From positions 248,001 to 312,000 of the forward strand of contig NZ_WIXK01000003.1 in assembly GCF_009617595.1 (NCBI RefSeq): 64,000 nucleotides of DNA, in the 5' to 3' direction. This stretch comes from Tritonibacter aquimaris (lineage in GTDB: Bacteria; Pseudomonadota; Alphaproteobacteria; Rhodobacterales; Rhodobacteraceae). The position numbers were made by a program, and so were the translations under genes. Shown here piece after piece: positions 47,342 through 56,837 of this stretch (its first letter is position 1; each line of letters starts with the position of its first letter). A model generated the notes under the pieces. It was not told the origin of the DNA and ran no database searches. It was given only the letters and a program-made list of their open reading frames with translations.

Positions 47342-47645
47342 TTCGGCTCCCATGGTCATGTTTCGGGAGCCGATAGCAGGAAGTTTTTCCCTCCACAACG
47401 CGCCTGAGGCGGAGAAAGGGTGATTCTTTTACAAAACCGTTACAATATTCACTGATCCACGCGTCGCGGTTTCTGTGGCGAAAGCTCTCTCAACGCCGGG
47501 CTGTGAGATCTGCGCTGAGATCGCCAGTTTCACATGGTGAAGACCGCACAAAGGCGAGCGCAAGACAATGTTCAACTCCAACCCAAGGCACGTGCCCGCC
47601 CGACTGGGCGCAACGCGTTTTTCATGCAGGATTTACGGAACTCAA

Positions 47646-47708
47646 GGGCAGCGCCCGAGCCTGGGTGGGTGCGAAGCGCCCTCCCGGGGGGAGGGTCGGG
47701 CGCTGCCC
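47646..47708. repeat. GC-rich compound hairpin
   Basis: The outer arms are GGGCAGCGCCCGA (47646-47658) and TCGGGCGCTGCCC (47696-47708), enclosing an inner CCCTCCC/GGGAGGG pair. A further CCGGCC-TATC-GGCCCGG hairpin follows directly. It lies in the 390-base gap between pit and the small gene at 47736; the rest of the gap holds no gene I can support. Confidence 0.7.
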
Positions 47709-47735
47709 GGCCTATCGGCCCGGGCAAACCACCAC

Positions 47736-48032
47736 CTACTTGCGAAACCCCTTCAGCATCTTCTGCGTCTTACGCAGTTGACTTGCTGCAGAATGTTTCT
47801 GTTCATTCACCCGTTTAAAATGGCGGTGAGCCACGAAACCAAACACCCATATAGCTGGTGCAAGTATTAAAAACACCAAGGCTGCCAGCCAGCCCGGTGC
47901 AACCTCGATTGCTAAAATAATAAAGACCACCGCGATCATTTCGATCGCAATGGCCTGCCACCTTTTCAGCCGCAGCACCTGCGCGTCACACCAGTCGATA
48001 TAACGCGCAAGATAGTAGCCACAGGAAAACAT
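47736..48032 (-). CDS. Small membrane protein of unknown function
   Basis: A 98-residue protein with two closely spaced hydrophobic segments (about 28-42 and 47-68) and a basic C-terminal tail. Its ATG lies one base after the pheS stop, so it is probably translated from the pheS message. I do not recognise a family. The tight coupling argues that it is real. Confidence 0.65.
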   Translation of the reverse strand: MFSCGYYLARYIDWCDAQVLRLKRWQAIAIEMIAVVFIILAIEVAPGWLAALVFLILAPAIWVFGFVAHRHFKRVNEQKHSAASQLRKTQKMLKGFRK

Positions 48033-48033
48033 T

Positions 48034-49110
48034 TTACCGGCTCAAACCACCGTGCAGCGTTGGCAGGTCCAGACATTGGAACCCGTAGTGACGCAGCCAG
48101 CGCAGGTCGCTGTCGAAAAACGCGCGCAGATCCGGGACGCCGTATTTCAGCATTGCCAGACGGTCGATGCCAATGCCAAAGGCAAAGCCCTGATAGATCT
48201 CGGGATCAATGCCACCGGCGGCAATCACCTTGGGGTGCACCATGCCAGAGCCCAGAACCTCAAGCCAGTCGTCGCCCTCGCCCACTTTCACGGTGCCGTC
48301 TTGCCAGGAGCAGCGGATGTCCACTTCGGCAGATGGCTCGGTGAAGGGGAAGTGGCTCGCGCGGAAGCGCAGCTCAACATCATCCACCTCGAAAAACGCC
48401 TTCACAAACTCTTCCAGCACCCATTTCAGGTTCGCCATCGAGATGTCTTTATCCAGCGCGAGGCCTTCGACCTGATGGAACATCGGCGTGTGGGTCTGGT
48501 CGTAATCAGCGCGATACACACCACCGGGGCAGATAATGCGCAACGGCGCGCCCAGTTTCTCCATCGAGCGGATCTGCACCGGCGAGGTATGCGTGCGCAA
48601 CACATGCGGCGGACGATTATCGCCCTCGGCGCGGCTCATGTAGAATGTGTCCATCTCGGCGCGGGCCGGGTGGTGGCCGGGGATATTCAGCGCATCAAAG
48701 TTGTACCAGTCGGTGTCAATGCGCGGCCCTTCCTGCACGGAAAACCCCAGCTCGGCAAAGATCGCGGTGATCTCTTCGCTCACCTGGCTGATCGGGTGCA
48801 ATGTGCCCGCGCGGCGCTGCGGCCGTGTCGGCAGGGTCACATCCAGCCACTCGGACCGCAGACGCTCATCCAATGCTGCATCCGCCAGACCGGCCTTTTT
48901 GGCGGCCAGGGCTGAGTTGATCTCATCCTTCAGGGCATTCAGCGCCGGGCCCGCCACCTGGCGTTCCTCGGGCGTCATCTTGCCCAATTCGCGCATTTTC
49001 AGCGCCACTTCACCTTTTTTACCTACAGCGGCGAGGCGAATGGCCTCCAGCGCGGCCTCGTCGGCAGCCTCTGCAATCTGAGAAAGATATTTTGCCTTAA
49101 GATCGTCCAT
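48034..49110 (-). CDS. pheS: Phenylalanyl-tRNA synthetase alpha subunit
   Basis: A 358-residue alpha subunit: N-terminal coiled-coil that contacts tRNA, then class II catalytic core with motif 2-type '[39 protein letters not shown]', '[17 protein letters not shown]' and motif 3 '[22 protein letters not shown]'. It charges tRNA-Phe together with PheT. The next gene starts one base after its stop. Confidence 0.97.
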   Translation of the reverse strand: MDDLKAKYLSQIAEAADEAALEAIRLAAVGKKGEVALKMRELGKMTPEERQVAGPALNALKDEINSALAAKKAGLADAALDERLRSEWLDVTLPTRPQRRAGTLHPISQVSEEITAIFAELGFSVQEGPRIDTDWYNFDALNIPGHHPARAEMDTFYMSRAEGDNRPPHVLRTHTSPVQIRSMEKLGAPLRIICPGGVYRADYDQTHTPMFHQVEGLALDKDISMANLKWVLEEFVKAFFEVDDVELRFRASHFPFTEPSAEVDIRCSWQDGTVKVGEGDDWLEVLGSGMVHPKVIAAGGIDPEIYQGFAFGIGIDRLAMLKYGVPDLRAFFDSDLRWLRHYGFQCLDLPTLHGGLSR

Positions 49111-49310
49111 GACGGTCCCCCGAATTCTGCTTAGGCCCTGCTACCACAGGCGTCGGCAAACGCAAGGGGGCTGACACCACGAGCCCGCATCATCCGTTGC
49201 AGCAAAACATGCGTTTTGGCGCAAAACATGCTATGTTGTTCTTGCATGCAGCGCTGCCGCAGCCCATCTTGTGCGCGAAAGCTGCAGGTAAATTCTCCCG
49301 CAGGAGAGGA

Positions 49311-50435
49311 ATGATGAGCACCCCGGTTAAACGCAAGCTGACCACCATACTTGCCGCGGATGCGGAGCGTTTCAGCACCGCAATGGAAGCGGATGAAATG
49401 GGCACCTATAGCGCGCTGAAATCGGCGCGCTCTGTGTTTTTCAAACTGATCGAACATCACGGTGGCCGCATCGCCAATACCGCCGGTGACGGGCTGATTG
49501 CCGATTTCCCCTCAGTCGTGGAAGCCGCCCATTGCGCCATCGCGGTACAGCAAGAGCTGGCAGATGATGACATCAGCCTGCGTTTTCGCATTGGCATCCA
49601 TCTGGGCGATGTGATCTGCGACGGCGAAGATCTTCTGGGCGAAGGCGTCAATCTGGCGGCGCGGCTGCAATCATTGGCCGAACCCGGTGGCATTTTGATT
49701 TCGCGTCAGGTCTATGACCAGATCCGCAACAAGCTTTCGCTGGGGTTTGAATACCTTGGCGAGCAACAGGCCAAAAACCTCCCCGAAGAAATTTCCGTCT
49801 ACCGCATCACCACCTCGGGCGCGGTGGATGCGGCCTTTGCCAAACTTGCCCCCCGCGTGGATGCGCCCCGCCCGCAGCCAGAGACGCAGACCCGATCACG
49901 GGCCAACGCACAGTTCCCCCCACAACGGGGCAGATCCGAACAGATCTGGTCGGATGATTTTGACAGCCACAGGCCAGCCGATGGACCTGAACGGATGCGG
50001 GCCAGCGATACAGCCGATGGACCTGAACGGATGCGGGCCAGCGATACAGCCGATGATACTCCCAGCGACACCCCCGGTGATGCCCCCCGCGATCTGCGCA
50101 GTCGCATCAGCTCCCTGCCCCCACATATCTGGCTGCGCTACGGCGTTGGCGGCGCGGTGGCGTTCAACCTGATCTCCTTTGGTGATTTTGGCCTGGCCTG
50201 GCTGATCCTGGTCTTTGGCCTGGTCTACGGGCTGCGCAACCCCGTGCGTGCCATGGGGTTTCACAGCTATAAATCGATTCCCGCCCGCGCCTGGGTGCTG
50301 ATGCTGTTTCTCATCTGCGTCAACCTGATGAGCTTCACTGGCCCCTGGTCGATCTTCCCGGTCGGCGCAATCGCTCTGGCGCATCTGATGCGCGCACCCC
50401 GCAGCGATGACGGCGCACCATCCAAATCACATTAA
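49311..50435 (+). CDS. Class III adenylate/guanylate cyclase with C-terminal membrane segments
   Basis: A 374-residue protein. Residues 8-180 form a class III nucleotide cyclase domain: metal Asp17 (ILAADAERFS) and Asp60 (NTAGDGLIADF), 'RIGIHLGDVICDGEDLLGEGVNLAARLQSLAEPGGILIS'. A disordered linker with a perfectly repeated 12-residue unit follows, then about three membrane helices at the C-terminus, giving a reversed layout (catalytic part first). It should make cAMP or cGMP. AGGAGAGG sits before ATG 49311. Regulator and substrate are not evident. Confidence 0.88.
   Translation: MMSTPVKRKLTTILAADAERFSTAMEADEMGTYSALKSARSVFFKLIEHHGGRIANTAGDGLIADFPSVVEAAHCAIAVQQELADDDISLRFRIGIHLGDVICDGEDLLGEGVNLAARLQSLAEPGGILISRQVYDQIRNKLSLGFEYLGEQQAKNLPEEISVYRITTSGAVDAAFAKLAPRVDAPRPQPETQTRSRANAQFPPQRGRSEQIWSDDFDSHRPADGPERMRASDTADGPERMRASDTADDTPSDTPGDAPRDLRSRISSLPPHIWLRYGVGGAVAFNLISFGDFGLAWLILVFGLVYGLRNPVRAMGFHSYKSIPARAWVLMLFLICVNLMSFTGPWSIFPVGAIALAHLMRAPRSDDGAPSKSH
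49977..50048 (+). repeat. Perfect 36-base tandem repeat inside the cyclase gene
   Basis: Two identical 36-base units (49977-50012 and 50013-50048) plus the start of a third encode ADGPERMRASDT twice in the linker between cyclase and membrane domains. The length keeps the frame, so copy number can vary without breaking the protein. Confidence 0.9.
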
Positions 50436-50570
50436 AACCGCCCCTCCAGCTGGGGCCACCCCATGAAAAAGCCGCAGTAAGATAGAAATTACCTGCAAAA
50501 ATGTCTCATTGTGCCCCGCACTCAGAGGCATAGTCTGGTCGCAACAACCACGCGTCCGGAGGGCCAATTC

Positions 50571-51752
50571 ATGCCTGTCTCCCACCCGATCCCATTTCTC
50601 TCCGCCGGGTTTCGCCCGATGTTTCTGGGTGCCGCAATCTGGGGTGCCGTCTCGATGGCGCTGTGGATCCTTTACTGGACCGGGCTCACAGGCTGGTCCC
50701 CCAGCTGGGACGCGCTCGACTGGCATGTGCATGAACTCTTGTTTGGCTATGGTGCGGCGGTGCTCTGTGGGTTTTTGCTGACGGCGATCCCCAACTGGAC
50801 CGGGCGCGCACCGGTGTCCGGCCTGCCCTTGCTGATGCTGTTTACGCTCTGGCTTATGGGGCGCGCCGCCATCACTTGGGGCGCGGCTCAGCCATTGCAC
50901 ACCGCGATGGCGCTTGCCTTCCCGCTGCTTTTTACCCTGGTGGCCACCCATGAGGTGATCAAAGGCGGCAATCGGCGCAACCTGCCGATCATTGTGCTGT
51001 GTGCGCTTTATACGCTGGGCAATCTCCTGTTCATTCTGGGCGCAAACGAAACCAGCCTGATACAATCCAATACGCTGCTGAACAGCTCGGGCCTGGGCGC
51101 GCGCATTGGCCTTGGCGTCATGATCTTGCTGATCAGCCTCATCGGAGGCCGCATTGTGCCGATGTTCACCCGCAACTGGTTGAAACAGCATCACATCCCC
51201 GGCGCACCCCCGGCCGAGTTTGCCCGCCCGGATGCGGCAATCCTGCTGCTCAGCGCCACGGCGCTGATGCTGTGGTGCGCGCAGCCCGAACAGGCGCTGA
51301 CCGGCATTGCACTGATCCTTACGGGTTGCGCCCATATCTGGCGGCTCAGCCGCTGGCAGGGGCAGCGCACCCTGCGCGAGCCGCTGCTCAGCGGGCTGCA
51401 TTTTGGCTATGGCTTTGTGCCGCTGGGATTTCTGCTACTGGGAGGCGCCAACCTCACCGATGCGATTGATCCGCTGGCCGGGCTGCACGCTTGGACCGCG
51501 GGCGCGATTGGCACCATGACCCTCACTGTGATGAGCCGCGCAAGCCTGGGCCATTCCGGCAGACCGCTGAAATCCAACCGCTTGGAACAGGTGTTCTTGA
51601 TGGCAATGGTCATTGCTGGTCTGTTGCGGGTGATCTCGGCGCTGGGGGTTGCCCCGGTTCCAATGCTGCACAGCTCTGCCTGCCTGTGGATGCTGGCCTT
51701 TGCCCTGTTTGCGCTGCGCTTTGCACCGATGATGTTCAGCCCGCGCCGCTAG
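50571..51752 (+). CDS. nnrS: NnrS family protein
   Basis: A 393-residue membrane protein with about 12 helices. 'FLSAGFRPMFLGAAIWGAVSMALW', 'DWHVHELLFGYGAAVLCGFLLTAIPNWTG' and 'GARIGLGVMILLISLIGGRIVPMFTRNWL' match NnrS, a haem- and copper-binding protein linked to nitric oxide tolerance and denitrification. GGAGGGCC before ATG 50571 sets the start. No denitrification genes are near, and I see no good Nnr/FNR box upstream. Confidence 0.93.
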   Translation: MPVSHPIPFLSAGFRPMFLGAAIWGAVSMALWILYWTGLTGWSPSWDALDWHVHELLFGYGAAVLCGFLLTAIPNWTGRAPVSGLPLLMLFTLWLMGRAAITWGAAQPLHTAMALAFPLLFTLVATHEVIKGGNRRNLPIIVLCALYTLGNLLFILGANETSLIQSNTLLNSSGLGARIGLGVMILLISLIGGRIVPMFTRNWLKQHHIPGAPPAEFARPDAAILLLSATALMLWCAQPEQALTGIALILTGCAHIWRLSRWQGQRTLREPLLSGLHFGYGFVPLGFLLLGGANLTDAIDPLAGLHAWTAGAIGTMTLTVMSRASLGHSGRPLKSNRLEQVFLMAMVIAGLLRVISALGVAPVPMLHSSACLWMLAFALFALRFAPMMFSPRR

Positions 51753-51782
51753 GCCACCTGTCACGCTAGCCCACCTGCCAAA

Positions 51783-52853
51783 CTAGGCCCGCAACACCGC
51801 CGCAACCCGCGCAGGCATCACCGGCCGCGCGGTCTGCCCATAGGCCAATGGATCGCGGCGCAACTGCGGAAACAGCGCATAAATCTCATCTGAGGTGTCC
51901 CAGGCTTTCAGCCCTTCACCCCCGGGCAGGAAGCTTTCAGACACCAGCCCCTGGGTGTTCAGCAGCTCATGCTGATCAAACAACAGATGCACATAGGTCA
52001 CCAGATCACACGGTGCCCGGCTGACGCCCTCATGCCCCAACAGATCCTTGGCCGCCACCAGCATCTCATCGCAGCCAAAATACAGCTCGGCCTGCCAACC
52101 CCGCACGAGCACCCGGTGCTGCGGTGACACGCAGATATCGTCCTCTGCGCCGAAATAGCCCTTGGCAATGCGTACCGGTGCAAATTTTGGGGCAAACTCT
52201 GCGCACGCGCGCACCGTGGTCTGGCCCGCCCAACGCAACACCTCAACCGCGCCGCTTGCCGTGATCACGCGGTCGCCCGCCCGCAGCTGCTCCACCGGGC
52301 GCGCGCCCGTGGGGGTTTGAACCAGGGTGCCTGCGGTGAAACAGGCCACACCGGTATCACCCGCCCCGATCGTATCATAGCTCAGCTCATCCGGGTCTGG
52401 CTGGTTGAACTGCAGCGTGGTGGTGGTTGAATTTGGCCCCACCAGCACCGGGATATTTTCCGACACCGCCCCCGCCGCAAGACCATCCAGCGCTACAATA
52501 TTTCGAGTGCCACCGCCAATGTCATAGAAATCTTCGACCTCGTCCGTGTCGGTGTTCACCAACGCATAGGCCTCATAGTTATTGGAGCCACGCCCATCGG
52601 GATCGGTCAGCAGAATGTCAAAATCATCGGCCGAGATCACATAGATCATCTCACCGGTTTCAGGGTCCAGATTGCTGCGCACATCCGGGTGGTCCAACTG
52701 GATCTCCAGCCCCACCCGACCATCAGCGTTATAAAATGAAACGGTGAAATCTTCCGGATCATCCTGCGGCAACAGCGCCACCTCAAGGAACTCAGAGACC
52801 CCAGATGACGCCGCATAGGCATTTGAATAGTGCAATTCACTGATACGCGACAA
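51783..52853 (-). CDS. Hint-domain protein with an N-terminal lamin-tail-like region
   Basis: A 356-residue protein. The first ~90 residues ('SRISELHYSNAYAASSGVSEFLEVAL') resemble the lamin-tail-like fold of secreted nucleases. A Hint (hedgehog/intein) domain begins at 'CFTAGTLVQTPTGARPVEQLRAGDRVIT' and includes 'SPQHRVLVRGW'. Rhodobacterales have many such Hint proteins, thought to be secreted; whether they self-cleave is not clear. The start is TTG 52853, backed by GGGGAGG eight bases ahead. Confidence 0.85.
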   Translation of the reverse strand: MSRISELHYSNAYAASSGVSEFLEVALLPQDDPEDFTVSFYNADGRVGLEIQLDHPDVRSNLDPETGEMIYVISADDFDILLTDPDGRGSNNYEAYALVNTDTDEVEDFYDIGGGTRNIVALDGLAAGAVSENIPVLVGPNSTTTTLQFNQPDPDELSYDTIGAGDTGVACFTAGTLVQTPTGARPVEQLRAGDRVITASGAVEVLRWAGQTTVRACAEFAPKFAPVRIAKGYFGAEDDICVSPQHRVLVRGWQAELYFGCDEMLVAAKDLLGHEGVSRAPCDLVTYVHLLFDQHELLNTQGLVSESFLPGGEGLKAWDTSDEIYALFPQLRRDPLAYGQTARPVMPARVAAVLRA

Positions 52854-53068
52854 AAGCTGAGCCTCCCCTATACGTTGGCTCAGCTTTGATCACCCAATCG
52901 GTACAAATTAAGGAAAAATTAAGATTTATGAACGCATCGGCAAGATATCGTTAATTTTGCTACCTTAACCCATACTTTCGCGCAGGCGCACAGCCGCCAA
53001 GGCTGTGGTTTAATCAAGTTGAGGGGGCGGTCATCGATCTAACCCTCACGATTCGCATTCCCAACATG

Positions 53069-53104
53069 AAGAAAGCCCGCCAGAGCGATCTGACGGGCTT
53101 TCTT
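53069..53104. terminator. Terminator after rplT
   Basis: AAGAAAGCCCG (53069-53079) and CGGGCTTTCTT (53094-53104) pair perfectly; T-rich in both directions. About 40 bases past the rplT stop. Confidence 0.85.
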
Positions 53105-53143
53105 CTATCTTTTATAACGGCTTAAGCAGCCATTTAGAACGGC

Positions 53144-53509
53144 TTAGGCAGCCAGTGCGGCCTGCGCTTGCTTGACGATTGCGCCAAACGCTTCGGGCTC
53201 ATGCACGGCGAGATCGGCCAGAACCTTACGGTCCACTTCGATGCCTGCCAGGGTCAGACCGTTGATGAAGCGCGAATATGTCAGCGCCTCGTCGTGACTG
53301 CGGACGGCTGCGTTGATACGCTGGATCCACAGTGCGCGGAAGTTCCGCTTCCGGTTCTTACGGTCGCGAGTTGCATACTGGTTCGCTTTATCAACTGCCT
53401 GACGCGCGACCTTAAAGGTATTCTTGCGACGGCCGTAATAACCTTTTGCAGCCTTTACGACTTTCTTATGACGGGCGTGAGTGACGGTACCACCTTTAAC
53501 ACGGGACAT
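53144..53509 (-). CDS. rplT: 50S ribosomal protein L20
   Basis: A 121-residue basic protein: '[30 protein letters not shown]' and '[42 protein letters not shown]' are conserved. It follows rpmI by 15 bases with GAGGAG before the ATG. bL20 is needed early in large-subunit assembly. Confidence 0.97.
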   Translation of the reverse strand: MSRVKGGTVTHARHKKVVKAAKGYYGRRKNTFKVARQAVDKANQYATRDRKNRKRNFRALWIQRINAAVRSHDEALTYSRFINGLTLAGIEVDRKVLADLAVHEPEAFGAIVKQAQAALAA

Positions 53510-53524
53510 ATCTCAGATCTCCTC

Positions 53525-53725
53525 TTAGCGGTCGTAGGGCATATAGCCCTTGACGATCTTTGCGTCAGGTTTGGACAGGGTGGTGGTGCCACGCGCGTCA
53601 CGGATAAACTTGGTTGTGCGCTTGATCATGCCGTGGCGTTTGCCAGCCTGACCAGCTTTCACTTTACCGCTTGCGGTAACTTTGAAGCGCTTTTTGGCGC
53701 TCGATTTCGTCTTCATTTTGGGCAT
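53525..53725 (-). CDS. rpmI: 50S ribosomal protein L35
   Basis: A 66-residue protein: '[34 protein letters not shown]'. GGAGACGG before ATG 53725 sets the start. infC, usually first in this operon, is not next to it here; about 350 bases without a gene lie upstream. Confidence 0.97.
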   Translation of the reverse strand: MPKMKTKSSAKKRFKVTASGKVKAGQAGKRHGMIKRTTKFIRDARGTTTLSKPDAKIVKGYMPYDR

Positions 53726-54079
53726 TTCCGTCTCCTTCAATGCGGGTTCGCAAAACACACGACTCGGCATGCCACTTAGCCGGACGCGCGATGGAGCGGC
53801 CATTTAGACAGTCTTGCCTTCGAACACAAGCCCCCGATTGCCCCTTGCCCCACATTACAACACAATTCCCGCTCTGCCCGCCGTAAAGCCAGCACCAAAG
53901 CTCCACACGCGTGGTAACATTTCGTTAATACATATTGAAAAACGCATCTGACAACCCGTAAATAGGGCCACTACCGGAAGAATCGTTTTTAAAGAGTGAC
54001 CCGCCCGAAGATCTTGTACGCGGCTGTTACCCCGACCAATCGCTCCTTTATTTTAATGATATGACACCGGGATTTTCTG
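53726..54079. other. Promoter/leader region between rpmI and the VPLPA-CTERM gene
   Basis: No coding frame I can support. It must contain the rpmI-rplT promoter on the minus strand (a GTAATG-type -10 near 53855 is possible but weak) and the promoter of the gene at 54080. A leader for L20 autoregulation is possible but no clear structure is seen by eye. Confidence 0.4.
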
Positions 54080-54676
54080 ATGAAACAAGTACTTCTCGCC
54101 ACCACATTTATTGTTGCCTCCGCCGCTGCGGCCTCGGCTGCAACCTTCCAATTTTTCACCGATGCTGCGTCATTTGAAGCTGCTGCTGCCGACGTGCGCG
54201 CCTTTAACCTAACCGATCCTAGCACCCCGCTCACCATCACTGGTGATGATGTTGATCTCACCGGCGGTATTTTGTTTGACGTGATCGACCAGGACGACGC
54301 TGCCGACACGGTGTTTTCCTTTGATATCCCGCTGATTGGTTTTGGCGCGGATCTGGATCTCAGACCGGTGGGCGCAGGCTCCGGCATTGCGGTTTCGATC
54401 ACCATCAACGGTCAGACCATCACCCTGCCCGAAGAGATCTCTCCCTTTGCCGATGGCGGCTTCCTTGGCTTTATCACTGACACCGCTTTCACCGAGCTGT
54501 CCTTCAGCGAAGGCTCCCGCGCCAGCCGCCCGGCCGAAACCTATCTGCTGGCCAACCCGGTTGGGGCAGTTGAATCCAATTCAAACGTCGCACCGGTCCC
54601 GCTGCCCGCGGGCCTGCCCCTGATGCTTGCCGGTCTCGGCGCATTTGGCCTGCTGCGCCGTCGCAAAAAAGCCTAA
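54080..54676 (+). CDS. VPLPA-CTERM sorting-domain protein
   Basis: A 198-residue exported protein. Signal peptide 'MKQVLLATTFIVASAAAASA', a beta-rich middle without cysteines, and a C-terminal tripartite sorting tail: VPLPAGLPL, a hydrophobic stretch and RRRKK. In Rhodobacterales this tail is processed by an exosortase-like system (XrtA-type). The mature function is unknown. A terminator follows. Confidence 0.9.
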   Translation: MKQVLLATTFIVASAAAASAATFQFFTDAASFEAAAADVRAFNLTDPSTPLTITGDDVDLTGGILFDVIDQDDAADTVFSFDIPLIGFGADLDLRPVGAGSGIAVSITINGQTITLPEEISPFADGGFLGFITDTAFTELSFSEGSRASRPAETYLLANPVGAVESNSNVAPVPLPAGLPLMLAGLGAFGLLRRRKKA

Positions 54677-54718
54677 ACCGCTCAAACCAGTACGTTCAGA
54701 TCAGAGCGTTCAAATAAA

Positions 54719-54746
54719 AAGAGGGGTGCCAACGCGCCCCTCTTTC
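54719..54746. terminator. Terminator between the VPLPA-CTERM gene and 54770
   Basis: AGAGGGG...CCCCTCT with flanking A and T runs, usable in both directions. Confidence 0.75.
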
Positions 54747-54769
54747 AACATCTGGCCTCAAAATAGGGC

Positions 54770-54991
54770 TCAGACAAAACTGCCAATCACCCCCAGCACC
54801 ACATCGGGGATTTCCTCCAATGAATAGCCGCCGGGTTTTTGCATCACCGCATAGGCCACCAGCCCCGCCGCCGCCAAAAGCGTCAGCCCCCCGCTGCGTG
54901 GTGCACGTGAATCACTGATCGCCGACAATAAGGCGGGCACCGACAACAGCCCCAGCGCCAATCCCACAACCAGACATAAATCCGGGTCCAT
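54770..54991 (-). CDS. Small membrane protein of unknown function
   Basis: A 73-residue protein with two hydrophobic segments ('LCLVVGLALGLLSVPALLSAI' and 'LTLLAAAGLVAYAVM') and a C-terminal 'YSLEEIPDVVLGVIGSFV'. GAGGAG lies nine bases before ATG 54991. I do not recognise a named family, though the composition and site support a real gene. Confidence 0.65.
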   Translation of the reverse strand: MDPDLCLVVGLALGLLSVPALLSAISDSRAPRSGGLTLLAAAGLVAYAVMQKPGGYSLEEIPDVVLGVIGSFV

Positions 54992-55121
54992 ACCAAAGCT
55001 CCTCACAAAACAATCAGGCACGCGCGGCCCAAAGTTGGGGCCAATTTACCAAGATTCATCTCATGCGGGCAACAAACCGTAAAACTTCTGGGCGCTGCTA
55101 TCTCTTGATCGCAACACCCAT

Positions 55122-55150
55122 AAAAAACGCCCCCCGAAAGGGAGGCGCTC
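55122..55150 (-). terminator. Rho-independent terminator of pyk
   Basis: On the minus strand GCGCCTCCC-TTTC-GGGGGGCGT followed by TTTTTT. Confidence 0.85.
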
Positions 55151-55181
55151 ATCGTTGGTTCAAGCTGTTGAAAGCCCGCGT

Positions 55182-56633
55182 TTATTCGGGATCCATTGCG
55201 TAGATCTGACGCTCATCGCACGGCGCGACACGCAGAATGTTTGTGGTGCCCGAGACGTTGAACGGCACACCCGCGGTGACAACGATCTGGTCGCCCTCAT
55301 TGGCAAAACCACCCGCACGCGCCGCACGTACCGCACCCACAACCGCACCTTTAAAACGCTCAACTTCCTGCGCCTGAATGCAATTGCAGCCCCAGCTCAG
55401 CGCCAGACGACGGGCGGTATCCAGTACCGGTGTCATCGCCAGAATTGGCACCGACGGACGTTCGCGCGCGGTCAGCAGCGCGGTGGTGCCGCTTTGGGTG
55501 AAACAGGCAATCGCCTGAATATCGGTCTTTTCCGCAATCTCACGCGCCGCCGCCACAATACCATCAGCAACCGTGGTGCCCTGCGATTTGCGCGAGGCTG
55601 CAATAATGTCGCGATAGGTGGGATCTGCTTCGACCTCTTTGGCGACACGGTCCATCGTGGTCACAGCTTCGATCGGATACTGACCCGCCGCCGATTCCGC
55701 GCTCAGCATGATGGCGTCAGAGCCCTCATAGATCGCGGTTGCCACGTCTGATACTTCAGCGCGGGTTGGCATCGGGCTTTCGATCATGCTTTCCAGCATC
55801 TGGGTGGCAACAATCACCGGCTTGGCAGCATTGCGGCATTTGCGCACCAGACGTTTCTGAATGGGCGGCACCGCCGACACCGGCAGTTCAACCCCCAGAT
55901 CGCCCCGCGCCACCATGATCCCATCAGAGGCATCAAGGATTTCGGCGAAATTATCCACCGCCGCAGGCTTTTCGATCTTCGCCAGAATAGCCGCGCGACC
56001 ATCCGCAAGGCCCTTGGCTTCAAACACGTCTTTGGCCCGCTGCACAAACGACAGCGCCAGCCAGTCCACGCCCAACGCGCAGACAAATTCCAGATCCGCC
56101 CGGTCTTTTTCCGACAGCGCCGCCAGCGGCAGCACCACATCCGGCACGTTCACACCTTTGCGGTTGGAAATCATGCCGCCGGTGACAACCACACAATTGG
56201 CATAGTCTTCGCCGCATTCTTCCACCTTGAGGCGGATCTTGCCGTCATTGACCAGCAGCGTGGCATCCACTTCCAGCGCCTGGAAAATCTCTGGGTGCGG
56301 CAGGTTCACGCGGGTGACATCACCGGGGGTGTCATCCAGATCCAGACGGAATTTTGCACCTTCCACCAGCTCTTCTGCGTCATTGGCAAAGGTGCCCACC
56401 CGCAGTTTCGGCCCCTGCAGATCCGCAAGGATCGCAATCGGGCTGTCGAGATCTTCCTCAATCTTGCGGATGATCTTGTGACGCTCGGCAATCTCTTCGT
56501 GGCTGCCGTGCGACATGTTCAAACGAAACACATCGGCGCCCGCTTCGTGCAGGGCGCGGATGGTGTCATAATCATTGGATGCGGGGCCAAGGGTGGCCAC
56601 GATTTTCACGTTACGCTGTCGTCGCATCGACAT
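55182..56633 (-). CDS. pyk: Pyruvate kinase
   Basis: A 483-residue pyruvate kinase converting phosphoenolpyruvate and ADP to pyruvate and ATP. 'KIVATLGPASNDYDTIRALHEAGADVFRLNMSHG', the active-site region 'ILAKIEKPAAVDNFAEILDASDGIMVARGDLGVELP', and 'ATQMLESMIESPMPTRAEVSDVATAIYEGSDAIMLSAESA' are all present. AAGGAG before ATG 56633 sets the start; the long upstream extension overlaps the divergent gene and is not real. Divergent from the N-formylglutamate amidohydrolase gene. Confidence 0.97.
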   Translation of the reverse strand: MSMRRQRNVKIVATLGPASNDYDTIRALHEAGADVFRLNMSHGSHEEIAERHKIIRKIEEDLDSPIAILADLQGPKLRVGTFANDAEELVEGAKFRLDLDDTPGDVTRVNLPHPEIFQALEVDATLLVNDGKIRLKVEECGEDYANCVVVTGGMISNRKGVNVPDVVLPLAALSEKDRADLEFVCALGVDWLALSFVQRAKDVFEAKGLADGRAAILAKIEKPAAVDNFAEILDASDGIMVARGDLGVELPVSAVPPIQKRLVRKCRNAAKPVIVATQMLESMIESPMPTRAEVSDVATAIYEGSDAIMLSAESAAGQYPIEAVTTMDRVAKEVEADPTYRDIIAASRKSQGTTVADGIVAAAREIAEKTDIQAIACFTQSGTTALLTARERPSVPILAMTPVLDTARRLALSWGCNCIQAQEVERFKGAVVGAVRAARAGGFANEGDQIVVTAGVPFNVSGTTNILRVAPCDERQIYAMDPE

Positions 56634-56837
56634 CTCTCTCCTTCGTGTTCCGGGCCTTTTCGGCCTCAGCCCGCCCCAAATGGTGAAGCAAGCAGCAATC
56701 TGGGGCGCTATCACGTGCCCGAGCGGCTGACGATCCAGCTGAAAAATGTTATCGCAAACATTTCCCGCGCCCTTATCGCCTAATTCCCATTCTCTGGCAA
56801 CTCCCGTAAAGCTCGACCACCAAAGGATGACAGGCCC

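Noticed and set aside
50427-51401. Minus-strand frame of 324 codons opposite nnrS
   Set aside because: Shadow frame rich in Gln/Arg; nnrS on the other strand is clear.
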